Positions 1 through 8,265 of a DNA stretch of 64,000 bases are shown here, piece by piece (position 1 is the first letter of the stretch; the number at the start of each line of letters is the position of its first letter). The notes below the pieces were generated by a model. That model saw only the letters and a list, made by a program, of their open reading frames with translations, was not told where the DNA came from and ran no database searches. This DNA is from JAWKHR01 sp041394725 (lineage in GTDB: Bacteria > Acidobacteriota > Vicinamibacteria > Vicinamibacterales > SCN-69-37). Location: contig JAWKHR010000036.1 of the NCBI GenBank assembly GCA_041394725.1, forward strand, positions 1-64,000, in the 5' to 3' direction. The translations under genes and the position numbers were made by a program.

Positions 1-1
1 G

Positions 2-220
2 GGCCGTCCGCTCGTGCACACCGGGCCGTATCGCTACCTTCGGCATCCGAACTACGTGGCGGTCGTCGGCGAGCTGGTCGGGGCGGCTATGATGGTCGGA
101 GCGCCGCTGGCGGCGCCGATCGTGCTCGTGGTCTTCGGCGCGGTGCTGCTGCGGCGGCTGCGTTTCGAGGAACGCGTTCTCGCGTCGACGGTCGGGCGTC
201 CGTCAGCTCCGGTGAGCTGA
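2..220 (+). CDS. Isoprenylcysteine carboxyl methyltransferase-family protein, C-terminal part
   Basis: Only the last 72 codons are inside the window; the reading frame is open from base 2 to the TGA at 218-220. The visible part starts with the motif HTGPYRYLRHPNY, which is the SAM-binding signature of the isoprenylcysteine/phospholipid methyltransferase (ICMT/PEMT) family of integral membrane methyltransferases. It is followed by two hydrophobic segments and the typical FEERVL stretch near the C-terminus. Bacterial members methylate unknown small substrates or lipids at the inner membrane. The substrate cannot be told from this fragment. The downstream TPR gene begins 40 bp later on the same strand and may or may not be cotranscribed. 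Confidence 0.75.
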   Translation, partial: GRPLVHTGPYRYLRHPNYVAVVGELVGAAMMVGAPLAAPIVLVVFGAVLLRRLRFEERVLASTVGRPSAPVS

Positions 221-260
221 GACGCCCGCTGCGTCGTCAGAAGTAAGGGAAGCCCACGCG

Positions 261-2762
261 ATGACGACATACAGATCCGCGACGACCGCGCTGGCCGCGG
301 CCGTGGCCCTCGTGATCACCGCGCCGCTGGCGCCGGTCGTGTCCGCCCAGCGCGGCGTGTCCGTGCCGAACGGCGTGCTCGCGGTCCGGCAGGCGCTCGG
401 CCACGGCGACGTGTCCGCGGCGCGCCAGGCCGCGGAGGCCGCCACCGGCGACGGCCGCGAGCTCTCGACCGCGCTGGTCGAGCTGTTCGTGGGCCAGGAC
501 GACGCGGCGCGGGCGCGCCTCGCGCCGCTGGCCGAGCGCCAGCCGCTCGGCGAGGCGGCGCTCGAGCTCGGGCTGCTCGACCTCCGTCGTGGTCGCCGCG
601 AGGAGGCCGACCGGCGGCTGCGGCCGATCGCCTCGGTCCGCCAGTTCACGAACGCGGACGACTACCTGCGCCTGGCGCGCGCCGCGATCGGCATCCGCGA
701 GTACCTGCTCGCCAACGACGCATTCGACCGGGTGTCCCAGTCCACGCGCGCCGACATCCAGAGCGCGTGGGGCGACCTGTTCCTGAGTCGTCACCAGCCG
801 GCCGACGCGGCGCAGAGTTATCGCGACGCCATCACGGCGGACCCGAAGTGGGTGCCGGCGCTCGTGGGCCTGTCGCGCGCGTATGCCGACGACGAGCCCG
901 AGGCGGCGGACACGGCGCTCGAGGAGGCCCGCAAGGCGGCGCCCGATCATCCGGACGTCCTGTTGCGATCGGCCGAGGTTGCGCTCGACGAGGAGGACGC
1001 GGCGGCGGCGAAGGCCGCGCTCGACCGGCTCGCGCGCGTGCGCCCGGGCAGCGTCGAGGAGGCCGGCCTGCGCGTCGCCCTCGCGTACGAGGACGGCGGG
1101 GCCGCCGCGGTGCCCGCGGCAATCGAGGCCGTGCGCGCCGCCGACCCGCGGTCGGCGATCGGGTACAGGCTGGCCGGCGAGCGCGCCGCGTTCGCCTATC
1201 GCTTCGCCGAGGCGTCGGACTTCGCGCGCAAGGCCACCGAGACCGACCCTGACGACCCGCAGGCGTTCTTCGATCTCGGGCTGTACTTGATGCGCACCGG
1301 CGACGAGGGCTCCGCTCGCGCGGCGCTGGAGCGGTCCTGGGACCTCGACAAGAGCGCGCCGGTCACGAAGAACCTGCTCGACCTGCTCGACAAGATCGAC
1401 GCCTACACCACGGTCGAGGCGCCGAACATGATCTTCCGGTTCGCGCCGAACGAGGCCGAGGTGCTCAAGGTCTACGCGGTCCCGCTCGCCGAGCAGGCGT
1501 ATGCGACCTTCCAGAAGACGTACGGCTTCACACCCGAGGGCCCGATCCTCATCGAGGTGTTCCCGCGGCACGACGACTTCGCCGTCCGGACGATGGGCCT
1601 GCCCGGTCTGGTCGGCGCGCTCGGCGCGTGCTTCGGGCGCGTGATCACGATGGATTCGCCGGCGGCGCCGGGCGTCTCGCCGTTCTCGTGGCACGCGACG
1701 CTCTGGCACGAGATGGCGCACGTGTTCTCGCTGCAGCTCTCGCAGTACCGCGTGCCGCGCTGGCTCACCGAGGGCATCTCGACGTTCGAGGAGCACCGCA
1801 AGGTGCCGGCCTGGGGCCGGGAGCTGACACTCGAGTACGGGCGGGCGATGGCGACCGGGGAGACGTTCGGCGTCAAGGGGCTGCCCGACGCGTTCAAGCG
1901 GCCCGAGCACCTCGCGATGGCCTACTTCGAGGCGTCGCTCGTCGTCGAGCATCTCGTCGATCTGAACGGCGACCAGGGACTGCAGACGTTGCTCAAGGCC
2001 TACGCCGAGGGGGCTTCCGACCAGCAGGCGTTCGCGCGCGCGTTCGGCAGGAGCGTGGACGAGGTGGACGCGTCGTTCCACCAGTTCGTGCAGGAGCGAT
2101 TCGGGGCGCTGGCGAAGGCCATGGCGCCGCCGGCCTCGGAGGCGGCGGCGGACAACCTGCCGGCGCTCGAGCAGCGCGCGGCCGGCGCGCCGGGCAACTT
2201 CATCAGCCAGCTCACCTACGGCCAGGCGCTCGTCCGCGAGGGCCGGCTCGACGCCGCGAAGGCGCCGCTCGAGCGCGCGGCCGCGCTGGCGCCGATGGCG
2301 TCCGGCGATGGCAGCCCGCGCGCGCTGCTGGCGATGATCGCCGAGCAGGCCGGCAACCAGGCCGGCGCGCGTGAGGAGTACCGCGACCTGCTCCAGGCCG
2401 ACCACACCAACGTCAACGCCGCGCGGCGGCTGCTGGCCGTGTCGGGCGGCTCGACCGACGATCAGTTCTACGCCCTTCGCCTCATTGCCGACCTCGACCC
2501 GTTCGACGCCGACGCCCACGGCCAGCTCGGCCGGCGCCTGTTCGCGCAGGACGACTACGAGGCGGCGCTCCTCGAGTTCCAGGCGTCGCTCGCGCTCGGG
2601 CCGCCGAACCTCGCCGAGGCGCACTCGGACGTCGCGGAGACGTACCTCAAGCTCGGCAAGCGCGACGAGGCGAAGCAGGCGGCGCTCGAGGCGCTCAAGG
2701 AGGCGCCGACGTTCGTCCGGGCGCAGGAACTGCTGCTGCAGGCCATCGGGAGGGCGTCGTGA
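261..2762 (+). CDS. Exported TPR protein with a gluzincin (peptidase MA-like) domain
   Basis: A protein of 833 residues with an N-terminal signal peptide (hydrophobic stretch to about residue 30, ending VVSAQ). Residues 40-390 form tetratricopeptide-like helical repeats. Residues 400-610 form a peptidase MA-like domain with the zinc motif HEMAH at H483-H487 and the downstream glutamate E504 in WLTEG, so the metalloprotease site looks complete. Further TPR units follow at about 630-830. An AAGGGAAG Shine-Dalgarno lies about 9 bases before the ATG. Its stop overlaps the start of the next gene (GTGA), so the two are translationally coupled. TPR plus gluzincin architectures are common in Acidobacteria and are usually uncharacterised; a periplasmic or outer-membrane-associated peptidase or chaperone is the safest reading. 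Confidence 0.8.
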   Translation: MTTYRSATTALAAAVALVITAPLAPVVSAQRGVSVPNGVLAVRQALGHGDVSAARQAAEAATGDGRELSTALVELFVGQDDAARARLAPLAERQPLGEAALELGLLDLRRGRREEADRRLRPIASVRQFTNADDYLRLARAAIGIREYLLANDAFDRVSQSTRADIQSAWGDLFLSRHQPADAAQSYRDAITADPKWVPALVGLSRAYADDEPEAADTALEEARKAAPDHPDVLLRSAEVALDEEDAAAAKAALDRLARVRPGSVEEAGLRVALAYEDGGAAAVPAAIEAVRAADPRSAIGYRLAGERAAFAYRFAEASDFARKATETDPDDPQAFFDLGLYLMRTGDEGSARAALERSWDLDKSAPVTKNLLDLLDKIDAYTTVEAPNMIFRFAPNEAEVLKVYAVPLAEQAYATFQKTYGFTPEGPILIEVFPRHDDFAVRTMGLPGLVGALGACFGRVITMDSPAAPGVSPFSWHATLWHEMAHVFSLQLSQYRVPRWLTEGISTFEEHRKVPAWGRELTLEYGRAMATGETFGVKGLPDAFKRPEHLAMAYFEASLVVEHLVDLNGDQGLQTLLKAYAEGASDQQAFARAFGRSVDEVDASFHQFVQERFGALAKAMAPPASEAAADNLPALEQRAAGAPGNFISQLTYGQALVREGRLDAAKAPLERAAALAPMASGDGSPRALLAMIAEQAGNQAGAREEYRDLLQADHTNVNAARRLLAVSGGSTDDQFYALRLIADLDPFDADAHGQLGRRLFAQDDYEAALLEFQASLALGPPNLAEAHSDVAETYLKLGKRDEAKQAALEALKEAPTFVRAQELLLQAIGRAS

Positions 2763-3781
2763 TCGGGCGGCGGTGGGGCGGGCGCACCGTCCTGGTCGCG
2801 CTGTTCGCGTCGGCGCTCGCGTTCGGCGCGGCGGGACGGGCCGCGGGGCAGGAGCGCTACGCGCTGCTCGTCGAGGGCGCCTCGGGCGAGCCGCAGTACG
2901 CGACGCTCCACCGGGGCTGGCTCGACGCGCTGCACGGCCTGCTCGTCGATCGGTTCAAGATGAACGCGGCCAACATCGTCGTGCTCGCCGACAAGCCGGT
3001 CGAGGGCGAGTCGCGCGCGACGGCGGACAACCTGCGCGCCGAGGTCGCGAAGCTGGTGCCGCGGGTCAAGGCGGACGACCAGCTGTTCGTGTTCCTCATC
3101 GGTCATGGCACCGCGTCGGCCGGGGAGGCGAAGTTCAACCTCATCGGGCCGGACCTCTCGGCGGCGGAGTGGAAGGACCTGCTCGCGCCGGTGACCGGCA
3201 CGCTGGTCTTCGTCAACACGACGAGCGCCAGCTTCCCGTACCTGGCCGGCCTGTCGGGGCCGAAGCACGTGGTGATCACCGCCACGCGCACCGCGGCCGA
3301 GAAGTTTCACACGCAGTTCGCCGACGCGTTCATCAAGGCGCTCGCCGCGCCGGAGGCCGACGCCGACAAGAACGCGCGGATCTCGATGCTCGAGGCGTTC
3401 ACGTACGCGTCACAGCTGGTCGCGCAGGGCTATGAGCGCGAGGACGCGATGGCGACCGAGCACGCCGTCCTCGACGACAACGGCGACGGCCAGGGCCGGG
3501 TGGCCGCCGACGCCGGCGACGATGGGGCGATCGCCGGGATGACCTACCTCGACGCGGAGGTCCTGCCGACGTCGTCGGACCCGGAGGTGCAGGCGCTGAT
3601 CAAGCGGCAGGCGGACCTCACCCGCCAGATCGACGACCTGCGCCGCCGCCGCGCGTCGATGCCGCCGATTGCCTTCGACCAGCAGTTCGAGCCGCTCATC
3701 ATCGAGCTGGCGACGGTCTCCCGCGAGGTGCGACGCAGGACCGGGGGTCAGGTCTTGGATCGCAGCCTCGACCCGCGGTGA
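2759..3781 (+). CDS. C13/caspase-like-fold exported protein lacking the catalytic cysteine
   Basis: A 340-residue protein with a signal peptide (about residues 1-30), coupled to the TPR/gluzincin gene by a 4-base overlap. The core resembles legumain/Gpi8-type (peptidase C13) folds: a strand ending in LFVFLIGHGT carries the expected histidine (H116), and a later strand reads LVFVNTTSAS at residues 149-158, where active enzymes have a DTC motif. The cysteine position is occupied by Thr, so classical cysteine protease activity is not expected. I infer that it is a pseudoenzyme or uses a hydroxyl nucleophile. An acidic segment (DDNGDGQGR) follows and may bind metal. The last dozen codons and the stop lie inside a palindromic repeat shared with the convergent gene. 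Confidence 0.65.
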   Translation: MIGRRWGGRTVLVALFASALAFGAAGRAAGQERYALLVEGASGEPQYATLHRGWLDALHGLLVDRFKMNAANIVVLADKPVEGESRATADNLRAEVAKLVPRVKADDQLFVFLIGHGTASAGEAKFNLIGPDLSAAEWKDLLAPVTGTLVFVNTTSASFPYLAGLSGPKHVVITATRTAAEKFHTQFADAFIKALAAPEADADKNARISMLEAFTYASQLVAQGYEREDAMATEHAVLDDNGDGQGRVAADAGDDGAIAGMTYLDAEVLPTSSDPEVQALIKRQADLTRQIDDLRRRRASMPPIAFDQQFEPLIIELATVSREVRRRTGGQVLDRSLDPR

Positions 3782-3850
3782 CTTACGATCCTGAAATTCC
3801 CCGACCGTGACCGGGCGCGGGCCGCGGCTGCTATCCAAGACCTGACCCCC
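3743..3850. repeat. Palindromic intergenic repeat, copy 1 (family shared with 48225-48333)
   Basis: The left arm (from 3743) and right arm (to 3850) are inverted copies that begin GGGGGTCAGGTCTTGGAT and continue through GCAGCC. The same arm sequence occurs in the element at 48225-48333, and the total lengths are nearly equal (108 and 109 bp). It lies between two convergent genes, and both stop codons fall inside it: TGA of the C13-like gene in the left half, and TAG of the rhomboid-like gene in the right arm, created by an A where the left arm has C. The folded form would be a long hairpin that could terminate transcription in both directions. GGTCAGGTCTTG ends recall REP-type repeats mobilised by Y1 transposases; no transposase is present here. 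Confidence 0.8.
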
Positions 3851-4502
3851 ACCACGACGGGTTCAGGCGCTCGCGACGGACCAGCCACCGGGCGCCGAGC
3901 AGGCCGATCGCGGCGCCCGCCAGCGCCTCGCACATCACGACGAGCGCCGCCGTGCCTGGCGACACCTGCGACCCCGCGCCGCCCAGGATCTGCATCGCCA
4001 TCCAGACGCCGACGAAGAAGAACGCCGGCAGTTCCACGGCGTCGAACAACCACGGCAGCGGCACCAGCACGAGGACGCGCGACGTGGGGAAGAGGCCCAG
4101 GTAGCCGCCCGCCACGGTCCCGATCAGCCCCGCGGCGCCCACAATCGGGAGGACGCCGGACGGGTCGGGCACGGCCGCCGCCCGCGCCGCCAGCAGGCTC
4201 CCGGCCGCCACCACACCCAGGAACCGCAGATGGCCCAGCCGGTCCTCCAGCGCCGGCCCGAACAGCCAGAGCGCGCCGAGGCTGCCGGCCGCCGCCAGCC
4301 ACCCGGCATGGACCATCGTGGCCGTCAACGCACGGCTCCACGAGAATGCCGACGGCACCAGCCCCGTCGCGACCACCCAGGCGTCACGATCGGCGGGCGG
4401 GAGCAGCTGGCCCCAGGCGAACGCAGCCGCCAGGCCTCCGAGGAGGAGCCACGTCATCCAGGGCGTGACACGGGTGGGGACGACGTCGGCGATCGGGAAC
4501 AC
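3831..4502 (-). CDS. Rhomboid-like membrane protein without catalytic Ser/His
   Basis: Multi-pass membrane protein with the rhomboid layout: an N-terminal VVPTR stretch and first helix, an extended MVHAGWLAAAGSLGALWLFGPALEDRLGH loop/helix region (18-residue core quoted in part), a helix where active rhomboids carry GASG, and a final helix. Here the serine motif reads GAAGLIG, so the nucleophile is Ala, and the last helix (VVMCEALAGAAIGLL) has no catalytic His. It should therefore be an inactive rhomboid (pseudoprotease). I chose the GTG at 4502 because upstream ATG candidates would overlap the divergent gene. The encoded C-terminal residues and TAG stop derive from the palindromic repeat. Role unknown; inactive rhomboids usually bind or escort membrane proteins. 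Confidence 0.65.
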   Translation of the reverse strand: MFPIADVVPTRVTPWMTWLLLGGLAAAFAWGQLLPPADRDAWVVATGLVPSAFSWSRALTATMVHAGWLAAAGSLGALWLFGPALEDRLGHLRFLGVVAAGSLLAARAAAVPDPSGVLPIVGAAGLIGTVAGGYLGLFPTSRVLVLVPLPWLFDAVELPAFFFVGVWMAMQILGGAGSQVSPGTAALVVMCEALAGAAIGLLGARWLVRRERLNPSWWGSGLG

Positions 4503-4533
4503 GGGTCGGGGGGAACGGTAGAATGAACGGTTG

Positions 4534-4872
4534 ATGAGTTCTACCACACGGAATGCCGTCACGACGTGCTCGACGTGCGGCGCGCGGATTGCCGAGAAGG
4601 CCATCGTCTGCTACCGGTGCGGCACGCCGACGGCCATCCCCGAGGCGCCCGTCCGGCCCGGGCCGCCCCCGCGTCGTGGGCTGCCGTGGCTGACCATCCT
4701 GACCGTCCTCGCGATCATCGCCGTCGGCGTCTGGACCGTGCCGATGACGCCCGAGGATTCCTGGCAGCGGATGGCGACCTTCGCGGGCCTGGCCGTGGCG
4801 ACGTTCGTGGGCGTCCGGCTGACCCGGCCTCGGCGGCCCGCCGGCCGTGGCGGCCCGCATCGGGTAGACTGA
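4534..4872 (+). CDS. Zinc-ribbon protein with two transmembrane helices
   Basis: Small protein of 112 residues. Four cysteines in a CX2C-X10-CX2C arrangement (C12, C15, C26, C29) form a zinc ribbon at the N-terminus; a proline-rich linker follows, then two hydrophobic segments (about residues 50-68 and 80-97) and a basic tail. ATG at 4534 is preferred to the in-frame TTG one codon earlier. It is transcribed divergently from the rhomboid-like gene with about 31 bp between starts and precedes the FHA-GAF-SpoIIE gene by 9 bp, so it is probably the first gene of that operon. The function is not known; a membrane-anchored zinc-ribbon adaptor is a description, not a role. Confidence 0.6.
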   Translation: MSSTTRNAVTTCSTCGARIAEKAIVCYRCGTPTAIPEAPVRPGPPPRRGLPWLTILTVLAIIAVGVWTVPMTPEDSWQRMATFAGLAVATFVGVRLTRPRRPAGRGGPHRVD

Positions 4873-4881
4873 GCACGGTTT

Positions 4882-6504
4882 ATGGCTGCTCCCCGCCTCG
4901 AAGTGCGCGACGTGCTCGGCGAGCGCGTCGTCTCCGTCGATCACCTCCCGTTTGCCATCGGCCGTCGGGAGACCAACGACCTGCGTCTCGGCGGCAGCGA
5001 GGTCTCGCGCGAGCACGCGCAGATCGTCGGCGCCGACGGGGGCGGGTACCGCCTGCACGACCTCCAGTCGCGCTACGGCACGTTCGTCAACGGCGAGTCC
5101 GTCAGCGAGTGCGAGCTGCGCGTGGGCGACCGGATCCGCCTGGGGCGCGGCGGCGGGGCGGACCTGGTCTTTCTCGGCACCGAGGAGGAAGCCAGCCTGT
5201 CGGGCCGGTCGACGACCGGGGCGCGCGACGACCTCCGGCAGATCAACGCGCTCCTCGAGGGCTTCCGTGCGCTCGGCTCCGGCCGCGTGCTGCTCGACGT
5301 GCTCGCGCTCGTGCTCGACGCCGCGCTCGAAATCTCCGGGGCGGAACGCGGCTTCATCCTCCTTTCGGCCGACGATGGCGAGCTGGAGTTCAAGCTGGCG
5401 CGCAACCGCGACAAGCGGACGCTGACCGACCGCACCTTCGACATCAGCAAGCTCATCCCCGAGGAGGTCTTCAAGACGGGGGTGACGCGCGTCGTGTCGG
5501 ACCTGCTCGACGCCGGCCTGGCCGACGTCCACATGGGCACGGTCGCGCTCGGCATCCGCAACGTCGTGTGCGTGCCGCTCAACTACGTGCACTACGTCGA
5601 GTCGGCCGACGCCCGCACCGAGGACCAGCGGATCGGCGTGCTCTACCTCGACAGCCGCGAGAAGGGCCGGTTGCTGTCGGACGCGACCCGGCGCGGGCTC
5701 GAGACGCTGGCCGCCGAGGCGGCCGTCGCGATCCAGAATGCGCGGCTCTACCGCGACAAGCTCGAGAAGTCGCGGATGGAGCAGGAAATGCGGATCGCCG
5801 CCGAGATCCAGCAGGCGCTGCTCCCGAAGCCGCGCGCGAGCCTCGGGTTCGTCGAGGCCTCGGCCGCGAGCCTGCCGTGCCGGTCGATCGGCGGCGACTT
5901 CTTCGACTACGTGGACGATCCGGGCGCGTCGTTCGGCTTCGCGCTGGGCGACGTGGCGGGCAAGGGACCGCCGGCCGCGCTGATGAGCGCGCTCGTGCAG
6001 GGCATGTTCTCGGCCCAGGCCCGGGTCACGACCGCGCCCGCCGAGGCCATCACCAGCATGAACAAGGCCCTGTGCCGCCGGGGCCTGGAATCGCGGTTCG
6101 TCACGCTCCTCTACGGCGTCATGGGCGCCGACGGCACGCTGACCTACTGCAACGCGGGTCACAACCCGCCGTTCGTCGTCGGGCCGAGCGGCGTGCGGCG
6201 CCTGGAGGCCGGCGGACCGGTGGTCGGGCTGCTCGAGTTCGCACCCTACGAGCAGGAGTCGGTGCAGCTCCAGTCCGGCGACGTCGTGGTCGTCTTCAGC
6301 GACGGTGTCTCCGAGGCGCTCGACCGGGCGGGGCAGGAGTTCGGCGACGATCGGCTGCAGGCGGTCGTCGAGGCCGCCCGCGACGAGACGCCCGCCGCCA
6401 TCGTCGATCGCGTGATCGGCGCGGTGCAGGCGTTCAGCGCGGGCGCGCCGCAGAGCGACGACATCACCGCGATGGTCATCCGCTTCGTGGGGGCCGGGGC
6501 CTGA
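4882..6504 (+). CDS. FHA-GAF-SpoIIE (RsbU-type) serine phosphatase
   Basis: 540 residues with three domains. An N-terminal FHA domain (about 5-90) shows the phosphothreonine-binding pattern IGRR...SREHAQI...GTFVNG. A GAF-like sensor occupies about 110-290. A PP2C/SpoIIE phosphatase follows at about 320-538, with metal and catalytic motifs GGDFFDY, GDVAGKG, CNAGHNP, FSDGVSEA and DDITAMV all present. Such proteins dephosphorylate anti-sigma-factor antagonists in partner-switching cascades. The FHA module suggests that recruitment depends on a Ser/Thr kinase not seen in the window. The gene sits between the zinc-ribbon gene and a small membrane gene at 1-9 bp spacing, which suggests an operon. 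All key residues appear intact, so activity is expected. Confidence 0.88.
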   Translation: MAAPRLEVRDVLGERVVSVDHLPFAIGRRETNDLRLGGSEVSREHAQIVGADGGGYRLHDLQSRYGTFVNGESVSECELRVGDRIRLGRGGGADLVFLGTEEEASLSGRSTTGARDDLRQINALLEGFRALGSGRVLLDVLALVLDAALEISGAERGFILLSADDGELEFKLARNRDKRTLTDRTFDISKLIPEEVFKTGVTRVVSDLLDAGLADVHMGTVALGIRNVVCVPLNYVHYVESADARTEDQRIGVLYLDSREKGRLLSDATRRGLETLAAEAAVAIQNARLYRDKLEKSRMEQEMRIAAEIQQALLPKPRASLGFVEASAASLPCRSIGGDFFDYVDDPGASFGFALGDVAGKGPPAALMSALVQGMFSAQARVTTAPAEAITSMNKALCRRGLESRFVTLLYGVMGADGTLTYCNAGHNPPFVVGPSGVRRLEAGGPVVGLLEFAPYEQESVQLQSGDVVVVFSDGVSEALDRAGQEFGDDRLQAVVEAARDETPAAIVDRVIGAVQAFSAGAPQSDDITAMVIRFVGAGA

Positions 6505-6505
6505 C

Positions 6506-6766
6506 GTGACCCGCCGGGTGCTGTTCCTGGCCTGGCTGGCGGTCGGCGTCGCCGTCTGGAACGGCTTCTTCGACCTCTACGTGTCACGGGGCGCGCGCGA
6601 GTGCCTGCAGAGGCGCGCGGAATACGACGCCGGCCTTGCCCCCGGCCCCGCGCCGGCCATGGCCGAGGTCATGGCGACCGCGCGGCACGACGGCCTGATC
6701 GCCGCCTCGGCGTGGGCCGTCCTCGTGACGGGCCTCGGGCTCGTCACGCTGAGGAGGACGCGGTGA
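6506..6766 (+). CDS. Small membrane protein of unknown function
   Basis: 86 residues starting with GTG one base after the stop of the phosphatase gene. Two hydrophobic helices (about residues 5-24 and 66-80) flank a periplasmic or cytoplasmic loop with a Cys and a cluster of Arg/Glu (RGARECLQRR). The stop TGA overlaps the ATG of the LeuA-family gene by one base, so it is embedded in an apparent operon. I do not recognise the family. Spacing, codon use and the two-helix pattern support it as a real gene. Confidence 0.5.
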   Translation: MTRRVLFLAWLAVGVAVWNGFFDLYVSRGARECLQRRAEYDAGLAPGPAPAMAEVMATARHDGLIAASAWAVLVTGLGLVTLRRTR

Positions 6767-8006
6767 TGCACAAGCTCATCTACGACTGGAACCGCGTCGA
6801 CGCGCCCCGGCGCCCGCGACGCGTGTGATGCTCGACGACGAGACGCTGCGCGACGGGTTGCAGTCGCCGTCCGTCCGGACGCCGTCGATCGAGCACAAGA
6901 TCCGCCTGCTGCACCTGATGGACGCGCTCGGCATGGACACGGCCGACATCGGCCTGCCCGGCGCCGGGCCGCACGTCGTGCAGGACGTCGAGCGGCTGGC
7001 GCGCGAGATCGTGGACGCGAAACTCGCGATTCGCCCGAATTGCGCCGCGCGCACCGTGATCGCCGACATCCGGCCCATCGTGGAGGTCGCGCAGCGGACC
7101 GGCATCGCGATCGAGTGCTGCGCGTTCATCGGATCCAGCCCGATCCGCCAGTACGCCGAGGACTGGACGCTCGACCGCCTCGAGCGGCTCAGCGCCGAGG
7201 CCATCACGTTCGCCGTCGCCGAGGGACTGCCGGTGATGTACGTCACCGAGGACACGACGCGCGCCGACCCGGAGTCACTGCGGCGCCTGTACTCGACCGC
7301 GATCCGGGCCGGCGCAACGCGACTCTGCATCGCCGACACGGTCGGCCACGCGACGCCCTCGGGGGCCCGCGCCGTCGTGAGGTTCGTGCAGTCGGTCGTG
7401 GACGAGTGCGGCGGCGGCGTCGGGATCGACTGGCACGGCCACCGCGACCGCGACCTGGCGGTGGGGAACAGCCTCGCCGCGATGGAGGCCGGCGCGACGC
7501 GCCTGCACGGCGCGGCCCTCGGGCTCGGCGAGCGCGTCGGCAACACGCCGATCGACGTCCTGCTCGCCAACCTGGTGCTGATGGGGCTCCGCGACGCCGA
7601 TCTCCGGCACCTGCCGGAGACTGCGCAGCTCGCCTCCGAGGCGTGCGGCGTCCCGCTCCCGCACAATTACCCGATCGTCGGCCGTGACGCCTTCCGCACG
7701 GCGACGGGCGTCCATGCCGCGGCCGTGATCAAGGCGTACCCGGAAGGGCGAGCCGGACCTGGTGGACGCCGTCTACTCGGGCGTACCGGCCAGCCTGGTC
7801 GGCCGCGAGCAGGTGATCGACGTCGGCCCGATGTCCGGCAAGTCGAACGTCGTCTACTGGCTCGAGAAGCGCGGCCTCGAGGCCGCGCCCGAGCGCGTGG
7901 AGCGCATCTTCGCGAAGGCCAAGACGTCGGGTGCGGTGCTGTCCGAAGAAGAGATCCTGGGGCGATGGAGGACGTGGAGAACGTGGAGGACGTGGAGAGA
8001 GGCTAG
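6766..8006 (+). CDS. LeuA/HMGL-family (2-isopropylmalate synthase-like) protein, frameshifted as read
   Basis: The three segments of one protein lie in different frames. MHKLIYDWNRVD (from ATG 6766) is the usual N-terminus of the family. The TIM-barrel body (6825-7740) has DDETLRDGLQSPS, the DWHGHRDRDL metal-binding histidines and GLGERVGNTPID. The C-terminal part (DAVYSGVPASLVGREQ...GPMSGKSNVVYWL) continues in another frame from about 7740. An extra C in the run at about 7739-7742 (expected TACCGGAAG) and a missing base between 6790 and 6825 restore one frame, and the natural stop is also unclear around the 7967-7998 minirepeat. Family members condense acyl-CoA with 2-oxoacids, or are of unknown specificity. 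The paired compensating indels look like sequencing error rather than decay. Confidence 0.7.
7967..7998 (+). repeat. Short GTGGAGGAC-type minirepeat
   Basis: Three near-copies of a 12-base unit (GTGGAGGAC / GTGGAGAAC variants) lie at the very end of the LeuA-family gene, just before the TAG at 8004-8006. Downstream, 8091-8145 is an unusual pyrimidine-rich tract (CT/TTC runs) in the 259-bp gap before the convergent M28 peptidase. I see no gene in that gap. Confidence 0.55.
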
Positions 8007-8265
8007 GGCCTCTGGAGACCGTGGCGCAAGGCGGCGCCGGAGCCGGGGCGGCCGGGCATGGAGCCCGTGGGGCGCCGGGAGAACGGGGAGTTCCTCCAGT
8101 TCTCTTCTTTCTTCTTGTCCCGTTCTTCTCTCTTCCCGCTTCACTGTTCGCTCCGACTTCGTGTCCAACCCGCGGGTTCTGCCGTTCCACCGGCGATTCA
8201 GGGCCCGGAGACCAGATCCGCTCTCCCCACGTCCTCCGGGACCGCCACTCTCCCCACGGCGCCCG

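Noticed and set aside
237..2624. 795-codon open frame on the minus strand
   Set aside because: Antisense shadow of the TPR/gluzincin gene, caused by high GC; product is Arg/Val/Leu-rich without domain pattern. The same applies to long opposite-strand frames at 21577-24555, 28746-31577, 41897-44056 and 59267-61357.
6824..6828. TGA in the leuA-like start as a second selenocysteine codon
   Set aside because: The conserved protein does not continue in that frame after the TGA, and the barrel lies in another frame. A base deletion explains it better.
8091..8145. Pyrimidine-rich tract as a regulatory RNA or triplex element
   Set aside because: No pairing or conservation argument beyond composition.
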